Position numbers and translations under genes: made by a program
Source of the DNA: Limnohabitans sp. MMS-10A-192
GTDB lineage: Bacteria > Pseudomonadota > Gammaproteobacteria > Burkholderiales > Burkholderiaceae_C
NCBI RefSeq assembly: GCF_003063335.1
Contig: NZ_NERX01000007.1
Span: 1-64,000 of the forward strand
Reading direction: 5' to 3'
Length of the DNA: 64,000 nt
In this document: piece after piece, positions 43,513-50,912 of the stretch
Layout: each line of letters starts with the position of its first letter
How positions within the stretch are numbered: the stretch's first letter is position 1
The notes under the pieces: generated by a model
Seen by the model: the letters and a program-made list of their open reading frames with translations, nothing else
What the model was told of the DNA's origin: nothing
Database searches by the model: none

Positions 43513-43580
43513 GTCATGCCCGACTTGATCGGGCATCCATGTTCAGCGAAGGCATGGATACCCGCGTTCGCGGGTATGAC
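43513..43580. repeat. Intergenic palindromic repeat, copy H
   Basis: This 68-bp member of the family begins GTCATGCCCGACTTGATCG and ends CGGGTATGAC. It lies between the feruloyl-CoA synthase and thiolase genes, next to a 29-bp tandem repeat. Confidence 0.88.
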
Positions 43581-43582
43581 AA

Positions 43583-43669
43583 GTGAGTGGTTGACGTTTG
43601 GGTGATGACCTGTGAGTGATTGACGTTCGGGTAATGGCCAGTGAGTGGGTTACGTTTGGGGTTTGACGA
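43583..43669. repeat. Three tandem copies of an imperfect 29-bp repeat
   Basis: Units at 43583-43611, 43612-43640 and 43641-43669 all start GTGAGTG and share a core like TGACGTTTGGG. The third copy includes the last codons and the TAA of the feruloyl-CoA synthase gene (stop at 43650-43652). The array may therefore have arisen by duplication of that gene's 3' end. Confidence 0.75.
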
Positions 43670-45503
43670 TGTAGTGCAGCGTGTCGGCGTGCAGCGCCGC
43701 CACGGTGTCGGCGCGGTGCGTGAGCACCGAGCGCTGGTTGATCGAGCCCTTGTCGGTGATCTCGCCCTTGTCGATGGTGGGCGGCTCGCTCAGCAGGCAC
43801 AGGCGGGCGATGCGGTTGGCGCTGCCAGTGCCAGTCTTGGCCAGTTCGTTGACGATTTCCTGGAACTTGGCGAGCACTGGGGCAGAGGCGAGCACTTCGG
43901 ACAAAGGCACGTCGGCACCCAAGCCGCTCAAGGCGCGCACGGCAGGCGTCGGGAAAATCATGGCGCCGACTTCTTTCATGTTGATGCCCGTCAGCACCGC
44001 GTCCTGGATGTAGGGCGCACCGGCTGCGATGATCTTGCCGCGCAGAGGGCCCACGCTCACGAAGGTGCCCGTGGCCAGCTTGAAGTCTTCGGCAATGCGG
44101 CCGTCGAACTTCAGACCCAAATGCACATCGGTTTCGTCGATCCACTTGACCGCGTCGCCGGTTTTGAAAAAGCCTTCTTCGTCAAAGGCGCCTGCCGTTT
44201 CTTCGGCGTTGCGCCAGTAGCCAGGCGTCACGTTGGGGCCGCGGTAACGCACCTCAGTCTTGCCTTGCATGTCCACCAGCTTCAGTTCGAGGCCAGGGGT
44301 GGGCACGCCCAAATCACCGGCTTGCACAAAGGGGTTGGTCACGAAGATGCCGAACGGGCCAGACTCGGTCATGCCCAAGCCCGTGCCCATGACGATGCGC
44401 TCGCCGATTTCGCGTTCTTGCGATGCGTACAGGCTGTCCCAAATGGGTTGAGCCAAAGCGGCACCGGCATAGAAGAACATCTGAACGCGCGACAGCAGCG
44501 TTTTGCGCAGTTGGTCGTCGGTTTTCATCGCGTGGGCGATCGCTTCAAAGCCGGTGGGCACGTTGAAGTAGACCGTGGGTGCGATCTCGCGCAGGTTGCG
44601 CAGGGTCTCGCCAATCAGGGCGGGGGTGGGCTTGCCGTCGTCAATGTAGAGCGTGCCGCCGTGGTAGATCGTCATGCCCACGTTGTGGTTGCCGCCGAAG
44701 GTGTGGTTCCAGGGCAGCCAGTCGACCAACACCAGTTCTTTTTCGGCCAGCACAGGCATGGACTGGGCCATCTGCTGCTGGTTGGCGCACCACAGGCGCT
44801 GGGTGTTGATGACCGCCTTGGGCAGCTTGGTGGAGCCGCTGGTGAACAAAAACTTGACGATGGTGTCGGGGCCGGTGGCGGCCATCGCGGCGTCCACCGC
44901 AGGCGTGGCGGTGGTGGCGCACAGGCTCTCGAACGAGGTCACTTGGCGGCCTTCCACCGCGCCTTCACACATCACCACTTCCATGTCATCGCTCACCGTG
45001 GCGGCAATGGCTTTGGCATAGCGCGCGTCGGTGGCGAACACCATGCCCGGCGTCACGGTTTTGAGCACATGCTTGAGCTTGTCGTAGTCGACGCTGACCA
45101 GCGAGTAGGGTGGCGAAGTGGGCACAAAGGGCACGCCTGCCACCATGGCGCCCAAGGCCAGCAGGGCATGTTCCAGGCTGTTCTCGCTCAAGATGACCAC
45201 GGGGCGCTCGGCGTTCAAGCCACGGTCGATCAGGCCTTGCGCAATGCTGCGGGCAGTCTGCCAGGCCTCTGCGTAGGTGATGTGCTTCCAGTCGCCCGTG
45301 CTGCCGTCGGCTTGCTTGACGCGGCGCGCCATGAATGTGTGCTCGGGCTTGGTTTGCGCCCAGTGTTGCAGGCGGTCGGTCATGCGCTCGGCAAAGGGCT
45401 GCAGTTCCTGATCGGCTTTGAGGTAGTGCGTGCCGGGTGCACCATCGCGCAGCGTGACGCGGGTCACGCCGAACTTCAGGGGGCGGAATTTAGGGGCGTT
45501 CAT
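43650..45503 (-). CDS. fcs: Feruloyl-CoA synthase-like AMP-dependent ligase
   Basis: This 617-residue ANL-superfamily ligase activates a carboxylic acid to its CoA thioester via an acyl-AMP. Motifs are FTSGSTKLPKAVINT (ATP-binding loop, about 218-232), 'LPWNHTFGGNHNVG', 'FYAGAALAQPIW', 'GTGLGMTESGPFG' (adenine pocket), 'FFKTGDAVKW' and 'FDGRIAEDFKLATGTFVS'. The late GEITDKGSINQ holds the likely catalytic Lys. Length and motifs fit feruloyl-CoA synthase (about 600-630 aa) rather than the shorter 4CL type. It is probably the entry enzyme of this operon; ferulate or a related hydroxycinnamate is inferred. It lies 21 bp after the crotonase gene. Confidence 0.88.
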   Translation of the reverse strand: MNAPKFRPLKFGVTRVTLRDGAPGTHYLKADQELQPFAERMTDRLQHWAQTKPEHTFMARRVKQADGSTGDWKHITYAEAWQTARSIAQGLIDRGLNAERPVVILSENSLEHALLALGAMVAGVPFVPTSPPYSLVSVDYDKLKHVLKTVTPGMVFATDARYAKAIAATVSDDMEVVMCEGAVEGRQVTSFESLCATTATPAVDAAMAATGPDTIVKFLFTSGSTKLPKAVINTQRLWCANQQQMAQSMPVLAEKELVLVDWLPWNHTFGGNHNVGMTIYHGGTLYIDDGKPTPALIGETLRNLREIAPTVYFNVPTGFEAIAHAMKTDDQLRKTLLSRVQMFFYAGAALAQPIWDSLYASQEREIGERIVMGTGLGMTESGPFGIFVTNPFVQAGDLGVPTPGLELKLVDMQGKTEVRYRGPNVTPGYWRNAEETAGAFDEEGFFKTGDAVKWIDETDVHLGLKFDGRIAEDFKLATGTFVSVGPLRGKIIAAGAPYIQDAVLTGINMKEVGAMIFPTPAVRALSGLGADVPLSEVLASAPVLAKFQEIVNELAKTGTGSANRIARLCLLSEPPTIDKGEITDKGSINQRSVLTHRADTVAALHADTLHYIVKPQT

Positions 45504-45524
45504 GGGGTGTCTCCTGCCGTGCGC

Positions 45525-46334
45525 TCAGTTGGCTTTTTGCACTTTGGCCGCCTTGCCTTCCAGGAAGGCACGCACACGGGCTTTGGCTTCAGGCGCGGAC
45601 TGGGCGATGGAGGCCATCAGCGCTTCGGTGAACAGGCCGTGGTCTGCAGGCTGCTCGGCAATGCGGGGCAGGGCGTGGGTCAGGGCAAAGTTGGTCAGGG
45701 GCGCGTTGGTGGCAATGCGGGCGGCCAGCTCAATGGCCTTGGTCAAAGCCGTACCGGTGGGCACCAGGTATTGCGCAAAGCCCACGCGTTCGCCGTCTTG
45801 CGCGTTGTAGACGCGGCCGGTCAGCATCATGTCGGTCATGCGGGCGGCGCCAATCAGTTTGGGCACACGCACCGAACCGCCACCGCCCACAAAGATGCCG
45901 CGTGTGCCTTCGGGCAGCGCGTAAAAAGTGCTTTCGTCGGCCACGCGGATGTGCGATGCGGAAGCCAGCTCCAAGCCGCCACCGACCACCGCGCCGTGCA
46001 GCGCCGCGACCACGGGCACGCGGCCTTGTTCAACGGCGTTCAGGGCCACGTGCCAGCCGCGCGAGTGGTGGATGCCTTCACCGGCATCGCGCTCTTTCAG
46101 CTCAGACAAATCCAGACCGGCGCAGAAGTGGTCGCCTTCGCCGTGGATGACGGCCGCACCAGCCTCTGGGGGCAGGTTTTGGAACACATCGCGCAGTGCT
46201 TCGATCAGGCTGTCGTTCAGTGCATTGCGCTTGGCCGGGCGGCACAGGCGCACCACGGCCACAGCGCCTTGCATCTCCAGAGAAACGCCATTCGCTGCGG
46301 CACGGTCAAGGATGGGATTGCTTTGCAGGGACAT
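45525..46334 (-). CDS. Enoyl-CoA hydratase (crotonase family)
   Basis: This is a 269-residue crotonase with the oxyanion segment 'HFCAGLDLSELKERD'. Both classical hydratase glutamates are present: Glu122 in 'GGGLELASASHI' and Glu142 in 'ALPEGTRGIFVGGGGSV'. From memory, hydroxycinnamoyl-CoA hydratase-lyases have Ser at the first position, so this looks like a true hydratase for beta-oxidation rather than a vanillin-forming lyase. It is the first gene of the minus-strand catabolic operon, just downstream of two palindromes, and divergent from the amidohydrolase. Confidence 0.88.
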   Translation of the reverse strand: MSLQSNPILDRAAANGVSLEMQGAVAVVRLCRPAKRNALNDSLIEALRDVFQNLPPEAGAAVIHGEGDHFCAGLDLSELKERDAGEGIHHSRGWHVALNAVEQGRVPVVAALHGAVVGGGLELASASHIRVADESTFYALPEGTRGIFVGGGGSVRVPKLIGAARMTDMMLTGRVYNAQDGERVGFAQYLVPTGTALTKAIELAARIATNAPLTNFALTHALPRIAEQPADHGLFTEALMASIAQSAPEAKARVRAFLEGKAAKVQKAN

Positions 46335-46354
46335 CGGATGAGACTCTCAAATGA

Positions 46355-46390
46355 CTTGACCCAAAGGTCAAGAAGGTTATTATTGATAAC
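46355..46390. promoter_or_regulatory. Two adjacent palindromes in the divergent control region
   Basis: CTTGACC (46355-46361) and GGTCAAG (46366-46372) are perfect 7-bp arms around CAAA. GTTAT (46376-46380) and ATAAC (46386-46390) flank TATTG. Both lie 21-56 bp upstream of the crotonase start and are good candidates for operator sites of the operon's MarR protein or another regulator. Confidence 0.55.
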
Positions 46391-46533
46391 GATATTGTGA
46401 GCAGGCCAATGCAGTTTCTTTCTTGGGGATTTCCCTAGGTTGGGCATCAAAAACGGCCAAACGCCTGCAAGTTACAGCCTGTTTTCGCCGCATCGGCTAT
46501 CGTCAGCACCACTGCAATGGAGACACACCAGCC

Positions 46534-47406
46534 ATGAAACACCAAGACCTGATCGCGATTGACATCCACACCCACGCCGAAGTGAGCTGCTGGAACCCCT
46601 TTGACAACTACGGCGAGGAATACGACCGCGCCGCCGACAAGTTTTTTGGCAGCAACCGCCGCCCGACCATCGAAGAAACCGTGGCCTATTACCGAGAGCG
46701 CAAGATCGGTCTGGTCATGTTCACCGTCGACAGCGAATCGCAGCTGGGCCGCCGACGCATTCCCAACGAAGAGATCGCCAAGGCGGCGCGCGACAACAGC
46801 GACATGATGATTGCCTTCGCCAGCATCGACCCGCACAAGGGCAAGATGGGCGCCCGCGAGGCCGAACGCCTGATCAAAGAAGAGGGCATCAAGGGCTTCA
46901 AGTTCCACCCCACGGTGCAGGGCTACCACCCTTACGACAAGATGGCCTGGCCGATCTACGAGGTCATCAACGCATACAAATTGCCCGCGATTTTTCACAC
47001 CGGGCACAGCGGCATTGGCTCGGGCATGCGCTGCGGTGGCGGCCTGCGCCTGGCCTACAGCAACCCCATGCACCTGGACGATGTGGCCATCGACTGGCCC
47101 GACATGCAAATCGTCATGGCGCACCCCAGTTTCCCGTGGCAAGACGAGGCCTTGTCCGTGGCCACGCACAAGCCCAATGTCTGGATCGACCTGTCGGGCT
47201 GGAGCCCCAAGTACTTTCCCAAACAATTGATCCAGTACGCCAACACGCTGCTCAAAGACCGCATTTTGTTTGGCAGCGACTACCCGCTCATCACGCCCGA
47301 GCGCTGGATGAAGGATTTTGAAGTCGCCGGTTTCCGTCCCGAGGTGATGCCGGGCATCTTGAAGGACAACGCGGTGCGTTTGCTGGGGCTGGACAAAGCC
47401 GCATGA
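46534..47406 (+). CDS. Amidohydrolase family 2 protein (ACMSD-like)
   Basis: This is a 290-residue metal-dependent TIM-barrel protein. It has the metal motif DIHTHAE near the N-terminus, 'GFKFHPTVQGYHPYD', 'AIFHTGHSGIGSG' with a metal-binding His, 'DMQIVMAHPSFPWQDEAL' and the late 'RILFGSDYPLITPERWMKDF' with the catalytic Asp. Members are decarboxylases or hydrolases of aromatic ring-cleavage intermediates. It is divergent from the hydroxycinnamate-type operon, sharing its 199-bp control region, which suggests a later step of the same pathway, for example aromatic acid decarboxylation. The exact reaction is unknown. Confidence 0.85.
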   Translation: MKHQDLIAIDIHTHAEVSCWNPFDNYGEEYDRAADKFFGSNRRPTIEETVAYYRERKIGLVMFTVDSESQLGRRRIPNEEIAKAARDNSDMMIAFASIDPHKGKMGAREAERLIKEEGIKGFKFHPTVQGYHPYDKMAWPIYEVINAYKLPAIFHTGHSGIGSGMRCGGGLRLAYSNPMHLDDVAIDWPDMQIVMAHPSFPWQDEALSVATHKPNVWIDLSGWSPKYFPKQLIQYANTLLKDRILFGSDYPLITPERWMKDFEVAGFRPEVMPGILKDNAVRLLGLDKAA

Positions 47407-47510
47407 AGACGCGCCTGCCCACGCATTGTCCGGGCATGACTGTTTGTTGACGTGGGTCAAGTTTCACTTGGCCCGTAGCCTCTGATGCGGTGCAGCTTGC
47501 CCTAGACTTT

Positions 47511-47531
47511 CCTTTTGAATTTTCCAAAAGG
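47511..47531 (+). promoter_or_regulatory. Hairpin covering the ribosome binding site
   Basis: CCTTTTG (47511-47517) pairs with CAAAAGG (47525-47531) around AATTTTC. The second arm contains the AAAGG Shine-Dalgarno sequence of the gene starting at 47541, so folding of the leader would mask it. Confidence 0.45.
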
Positions 47532-47540
47532 TGAAAGCCC

Positions 47541-47897
47541 ATGAAAAGACTTTTAGCCGTCGCGCTGTTCTTTTGCTCGGCCCACACCCACGCCTACGAC
47601 GGCTTGACCAGTGAGTTGAGCCATGCTGCGGGCGGTGCCCTGATGGCGGGAGCGATCACCCACATCTACAGCGAATCGGAAAACCGTGCGTGGATCGGCT
47701 TTGCCGTGAGCACGGCTGCGGTGGTGCTTGAGCAAAGTTATGAAATCTCGCGTGGCGCCAATCGCAACAGCCAGATCAAGGACATGGCCTGGCACGCCTT
47801 GGGTTCAGCGCTGGGGGCTTGGGCCACCGACAAGTACTTGCTGGTGCCGGTCGTGACCCGCACGTCGGTTGGCCTGTTGATGGTGCATACCTTCTGA
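47541..47897 (+). CDS. Small exported hypothetical protein (possibly YfiM-like)
   Basis: This is a 118-residue protein with a signal peptide (MKRLLAVALFFCSAHTHA, cleavage before YDGLT). The mature part has two hydrophobic stretches: 'ELSHAAGGALMAGAITHI' and 'WIGFAVSTAAVVLEQSYEI', then 'IKDMAWHALGSALGAWATDKYLLVPVV'. The 'SH..GG' and 'DM.WH..GS..G' pattern resembles YfiM-type small membrane proteins of unknown function, but I am not certain. The start ATG 47541 has AAAGG upstream inside a hairpin. It is convergent with the MATE gene, leaving only 13 bp. Confidence 0.6.
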   Translation: MKRLLAVALFFCSAHTHAYDGLTSELSHAAGGALMAGAITHIYSESENRAWIGFAVSTAAVVLEQSYEISRGANRNSQIKDMAWHALGSALGAWATDKYLLVPVVTRTSVGLLMVHTF

Positions 47898-47910
47898 GCG
47901 GGGAGCATCC

Positions 47911-49272
47911 TCAGGCTTTTCGGGGGGCGTTCCAGGGCGTGACCTTCACGGCCAACGCCGTGACCGCGCCATAGAGCACCATGGCGATGGCCACCAAACC
48001 ATAAAAGCTGTCGGCCGTGCCTTGGTGTTGGGCCAGCCAGTAACCCGCACCGGCGACCACCAGCAATCGCACCGTGCCCGCCAGCACCGGGCCAATCACC
48101 TGGCCTGCACCTTGCGATGCAAAGTACAGCGTCAGGCCCAGGCCAAAGAAGGGAAACGCAGGCCCGGCCGTGACCAGGTATTGCCGCGCATAGCCGAGCA
48201 CTACCGGGTCTTGCGAGAACAAGCGGGCCCACAACTCGGGCGCCAGCGTGACCACCGCGCCAATCACGGCCAAGTTGAAGGCCGACACGCCACCGGCCAC
48301 CCACGCCACGCGCCGTGCGCGGGCGGCGTTGCCTGCGCCCATGGCCATGCCCACCATGGGCACCGATGCCACGCCAATGCCAAAGGCGATCGGGATCAAC
48401 AAAAACTCCAGCCGCTGGCCAATGCCGTAACCGGCCAGGGCTTCGGTGCCCAGTTGCGCCAGCATGCCGGTGAAAATCAAAATGGCCAGCACCGACTGAA
48501 CCGGGGATAGACAGGCCACCGCGCCCACCTTGAGGATGTCGGCAAACATGCTGCGCTGCATTTCAAAGGCTTGCAGCTTCAGGCTCAAGCGGCCTTGACC
48601 ACTCGTCAGGTACCACAGGAAATACACCACCCCCGTGGCCGTGGCGATGATGTGGCCCCAGGCCACGCCCACCATGCCCATGGCCGGGATCGGGCCTGCG
48701 CCCAGCGACAGCATGCCGCCCAGCACGATTTGCAAACCGGCGGTGGCCACCAGCGCCACCGAAGGCACCCGCATGTTGCCGGTGCCGCGCACAACAGACG
48801 CCAGGGTGTTGATCAGCCAGACGAAGAGCGCCCCCGCAAACAGCACCTGGGCATAGCGCACGGCTTCGGTCAGCACGGCGTCTTTGCCGCCCAGTGCGCT
48901 GTAAAAGCCGGGGCCCCAGATCAGGAAGATGGCGCTGTAGACCAAGCCCGCGCCGATGCCGATCAGCAAGGCATGCTGCAGCAGGGTTTGGGCGCGGGGC
49001 AAGTCCGATGCGCCCAGCGCCCGGCTGATGGCCGCGGACACGCCGCCGCCCATGGCGCCGGCCGACATCATTTGGGTGAGCATGGCAAACGGAAACACCA
49101 GGGCCATGGCCGCCAGCGGCGCGGTGCCCAGGCGGCCCACGTAATAGGTCTCGGCAATGCCCACCAGCACCGTCATGACCATGGCCAGCACATTGGGTGC
49201 AGCCAGGCGCAGCAAGGTGGGCAAGATGGGGCCGTGCAGCATGCGCTGCAGATCGTGGTGGGGTGTACTCAT
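47911..49272 (-). CDS. MATE family efflux transporter
   Basis: This is a 453-residue inner-membrane protein with 12 predicted helices in two repeats. The N-terminus is 'RMLHGPILPTLLRLAAPNVLAMVMTVLVGIAETYYVGRLGTAPLAAMALVFP', and 'GAMGGGVSAAISRALGASDLPRAQTLLQHALLIG' and 'VPMVGMAMGAGNAARARRVAWVAGG' are the paired MATE motifs. It exports cationic drugs or metabolites using a Na+ or H+ gradient; the cargo is unknown. ATG 49272 is preferred over GTG 49278. The gene stands alone, with 71 bp to the next gene upstream. Confidence 0.9.
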   Translation of the reverse strand: MSTPHHDLQRMLHGPILPTLLRLAAPNVLAMVMTVLVGIAETYYVGRLGTAPLAAMALVFPFAMLTQMMSAGAMGGGVSAAISRALGASDLPRAQTLLQHALLIGIGAGLVYSAIFLIWGPGFYSALGGKDAVLTEAVRYAQVLFAGALFVWLINTLASVVRGTGNMRVPSVALVATAGLQIVLGGMLSLGAGPIPAMGMVGVAWGHIIATATGVVYFLWYLTSGQGRLSLKLQAFEMQRSMFADILKVGAVACLSPVQSVLAILIFTGMLAQLGTEALAGYGIGQRLEFLLIPIAFGIGVASVPMVGMAMGAGNAARARRVAWVAGGVSAFNLAVIGAVVTLAPELWARLFSQDPVVLGYARQYLVTAGPAFPFFGLGLTLYFASQGAGQVIGPVLAGTVRLLVVAGAGYWLAQHQGTADSFYGLVAIAMVLYGAVTALAVKVTPWNAPRKA

Positions 49273-49343
49273 GCCCACATCTTGTCAGCTGGCGCTGGCC
49301 AAGCGGGTGACTTGGGCGACAGGGCCAGGGTCAGGTCACAGGG

Positions 49344-49685
49344 TCAGGTTACAGGGGATGTAGGCGGCGAGCTTTGCAGCAACTGGTCTATCGGCCAGTT
49401 CAGCAGTTCGCCCAAGCGGCACACCACCCAACGCGCTTCCACGGGCGAGACCACCGCAGGCTCGGCCAACAGGCCCAGCTCGCATTGCGTCAGCACCAAC
49501 TCTTCGGTGATGCCCAGCGTGAACTGCATGTTGGCCGCTTTTTCGGTCAACAAGTTGGCGAGGTCTTCGCACAGCTCGTAGCGCTCGGCCATCTCGCGGT
49601 GGCCGATGCTGGGCTTGATCTTGCCGGGCGGCACATACAGCGCCGTGAAGCTCTCGGGCAGGTAGATCTGGTTGTCGTCGCTCAT
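49344..49685 (-). CDS. Small conserved hypothetical protein
   Basis: This is a 113-residue soluble acidic protein: 'MSDDNQIYLPESFTALYVPPGKIKPSIGHREMAERYELCEDLANLLTEKA', then 'LGITEELVLTQCELGLL' and 'SPVEARWVVCRLGELLNWPID'. From memory, similar Comamonadaceae proteins carry the label 'ATPase with chaperone activity', but no Walker motif or other ATPase feature is visible, so that name is not supported here. It lies seven bases downstream of yjdM on the same strand and may be co-expressed with it. Its function is unknown. Confidence 0.65.
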   Translation of the reverse strand: MSDDNQIYLPESFTALYVPPGKIKPSIGHREMAERYELCEDLANLLTEKAANMQFTLGITEELVLTQCELGLLAEPAVVSPVEARWVVCRLGELLNWPIDQLLQSSPPTSPVT

Positions 49686-49692
49686 GCCCGGG

Positions 49693-50031
49693 TCAGGCTT
49701 TTTTGACGAATTCGGTTTTCAGCTGCATGGGGCCAAAGCCTTCGATCTTGCAGTCGATGTCATGGTCGCCTTCGATCAGGCGGATGTTCTTGACCTTGGT
49801 GCCGACCTTGACGACCGACGAGGAACCTTTGATTTTCAAGTCCTTGACCAGGGTGACGGTGTCACCGTCTTGCAGCACGTTGCCGTTGGCGTCTTTCCAG
49901 ACCTTGGCCACGTCAGCGGCAGCGGCTTCGGCAGGGTTCCATTCGTGCCCGCAGCTGGGGCAGATCAACAGGTTGCCATCTTCGTAGGTGTATTCGTCGT
50001 GGCATTTCGGGCAGGCGGGCAGGGTGCTCAT
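49693..50031 (-). CDS. yjdM: Zinc-ribbon protein YjdM (PhnA family)
   Basis: This is a 112-residue protein. The N-terminal zinc ribbon has CPKC (residues 8-11) and CPSCGHEW (24-31). The C-terminal PhnA domain is '[70 protein letters not shown]'. E. coli PhnA/YjdM was once linked to phosphonate use, but no such role is established. The gene probably forms a two-gene unit with the small protein downstream. Confidence 0.92.
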   Translation of the reverse strand: MSTLPACPKCHDEYTYEDGNLLICPSCGHEWNPAEAAAADVAKVWKDANGNVLQDGDTVTLVKDLKIKGSSSVVKVGTKVKNIRLIEGDHDIDCKIEGFGPMQLKTEFVKKA

Positions 50032-50076
50032 GGGGTTTCCTTATCGGGCTGGAGGATACCCCATGCGCAGCCGTGC

Positions 50077-50898
50077 TTATCCGTGCGGCGTGGCTTTCAC
50101 AAAGGCACCACCTTGGTAGATGGCCGCCGGGTCCTTCGTGTCGATCACCGGCTGGCGCGCTTCCACCGCGCTGCGGAACACGTCCGACGAGTCCTGCGGT
50201 CGGTAGCCGATGTGCTTGGCATGGGTGTTGTCCCACCAGGTGGTCTGGTTGTCCGACATGCCGTAGATGATGCTGTGGCCCACGATAGGCGCGGTGAGCG
50301 CCGCGACGATCAGGCGCTCCAGGTCATCGTAGCTCAGGTAGGTGGCCAGCATGCGGCGGTCTTTGGGTTCGCTGAAAGACGAGCCGATGCGGATGCTCAC
50401 CGTCTCGATGCCCCAGCGGTCCCAGTACAGCTGGGCCAGGTCTTCGCCAAAGGCTTTGGACAGGCCATAAAAACCATCGGGCTTGGGCGGCATGCGGGTG
50501 TTGACCACTTCGTCTTGCCGGTAAAAGCCGGTCACGTGGTTGGAGCTGGCGAACACGATGCGTTTGACACCTTTCAGGCGTGCGGCTTCGTACAGGTTGA
50601 CCATGCCCACGATGTTGCCCGCCAAGATGGGCGCCCAGGGTTGCTCGGTGGACACACCGCCCATGTGCACCACGGCGCTCACGCCGTCGAGCAAGGCCAT
50701 CATCTGCTCGGCGTCTTCCAGCGCAGCGGTGTGCACCTCTTCGCCAGCGGTCGCAGCGCCCAGGTCGCGCCGGTGGCTCACGCGCAGCACCTCGCAATAG
50801 GCTTTCAGCCGCGGGCGAAGTTCTTTGCCCAGATTGCCGCCAGCGCCCGTCAGCAGCAGGCGTGGGAACTTCAAGGGGGATGCGGGTGGGTTGAGCAT
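50077..50898 (-). CDS. udh: NAD-dependent uronate dehydrogenase
   Basis: This is a 273-residue extended-SDR enzyme. It has NAD-binding LLTGAGGNLGKELRPRL (about 14-30), 'VVHMGGVSTEQPWAPILAGNIVGMVNLYEAARLKGVKRIVFASSNHVTGFY' and the catalytic YGLSK. The pattern (HMGG, SSNHV.GFY, 'IRIGSSFSEPKDRRMLATYLSYDD') matches uronate dehydrogenases, which oxidise D-galacturonate or D-glucuronate to the aldarolactone. Adjacent aldolase, reductase and dehydratase genes supply the rest of the pathway, which strengthens the call. It is the last gene of the minus-strand half of the locus. Confidence 0.88.
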   Translation of the reverse strand: MLNPPASPLKFPRLLLTGAGGNLGKELRPRLKAYCEVLRVSHRRDLGAATAGEEVHTAALEDAEQMMALLDGVSAVVHMGGVSTEQPWAPILAGNIVGMVNLYEAARLKGVKRIVFASSNHVTGFYRQDEVVNTRMPPKPDGFYGLSKAFGEDLAQLYWDRWGIETVSIRIGSSFSEPKDRRMLATYLSYDDLERLIVAALTAPIVGHSIIYGMSDNQTTWWDNTHAKHIGYRPQDSSDVFRSAVEARQPVIDTKDPAAIYQGGAFVKATPHG

Positions 50899-50912
50899 GG
50901 TGTTCTGTGTGT

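Noticed and set aside
25059..43580. Palindromic repeats considered as a CRISPR array
   Set aside because: Copies are dispersed over tens of kilobases, contain internal palindromes and have no regular unique spacers.
43641..46400. 919-codon plus-strand open frame opposite the ligase and crotonase genes
   Set aside because: It is antisense to two clear genes. The His/Gly/Gln-rich composition is what GC-rich codon bias produces on the opposite strand, and no family is recognised.
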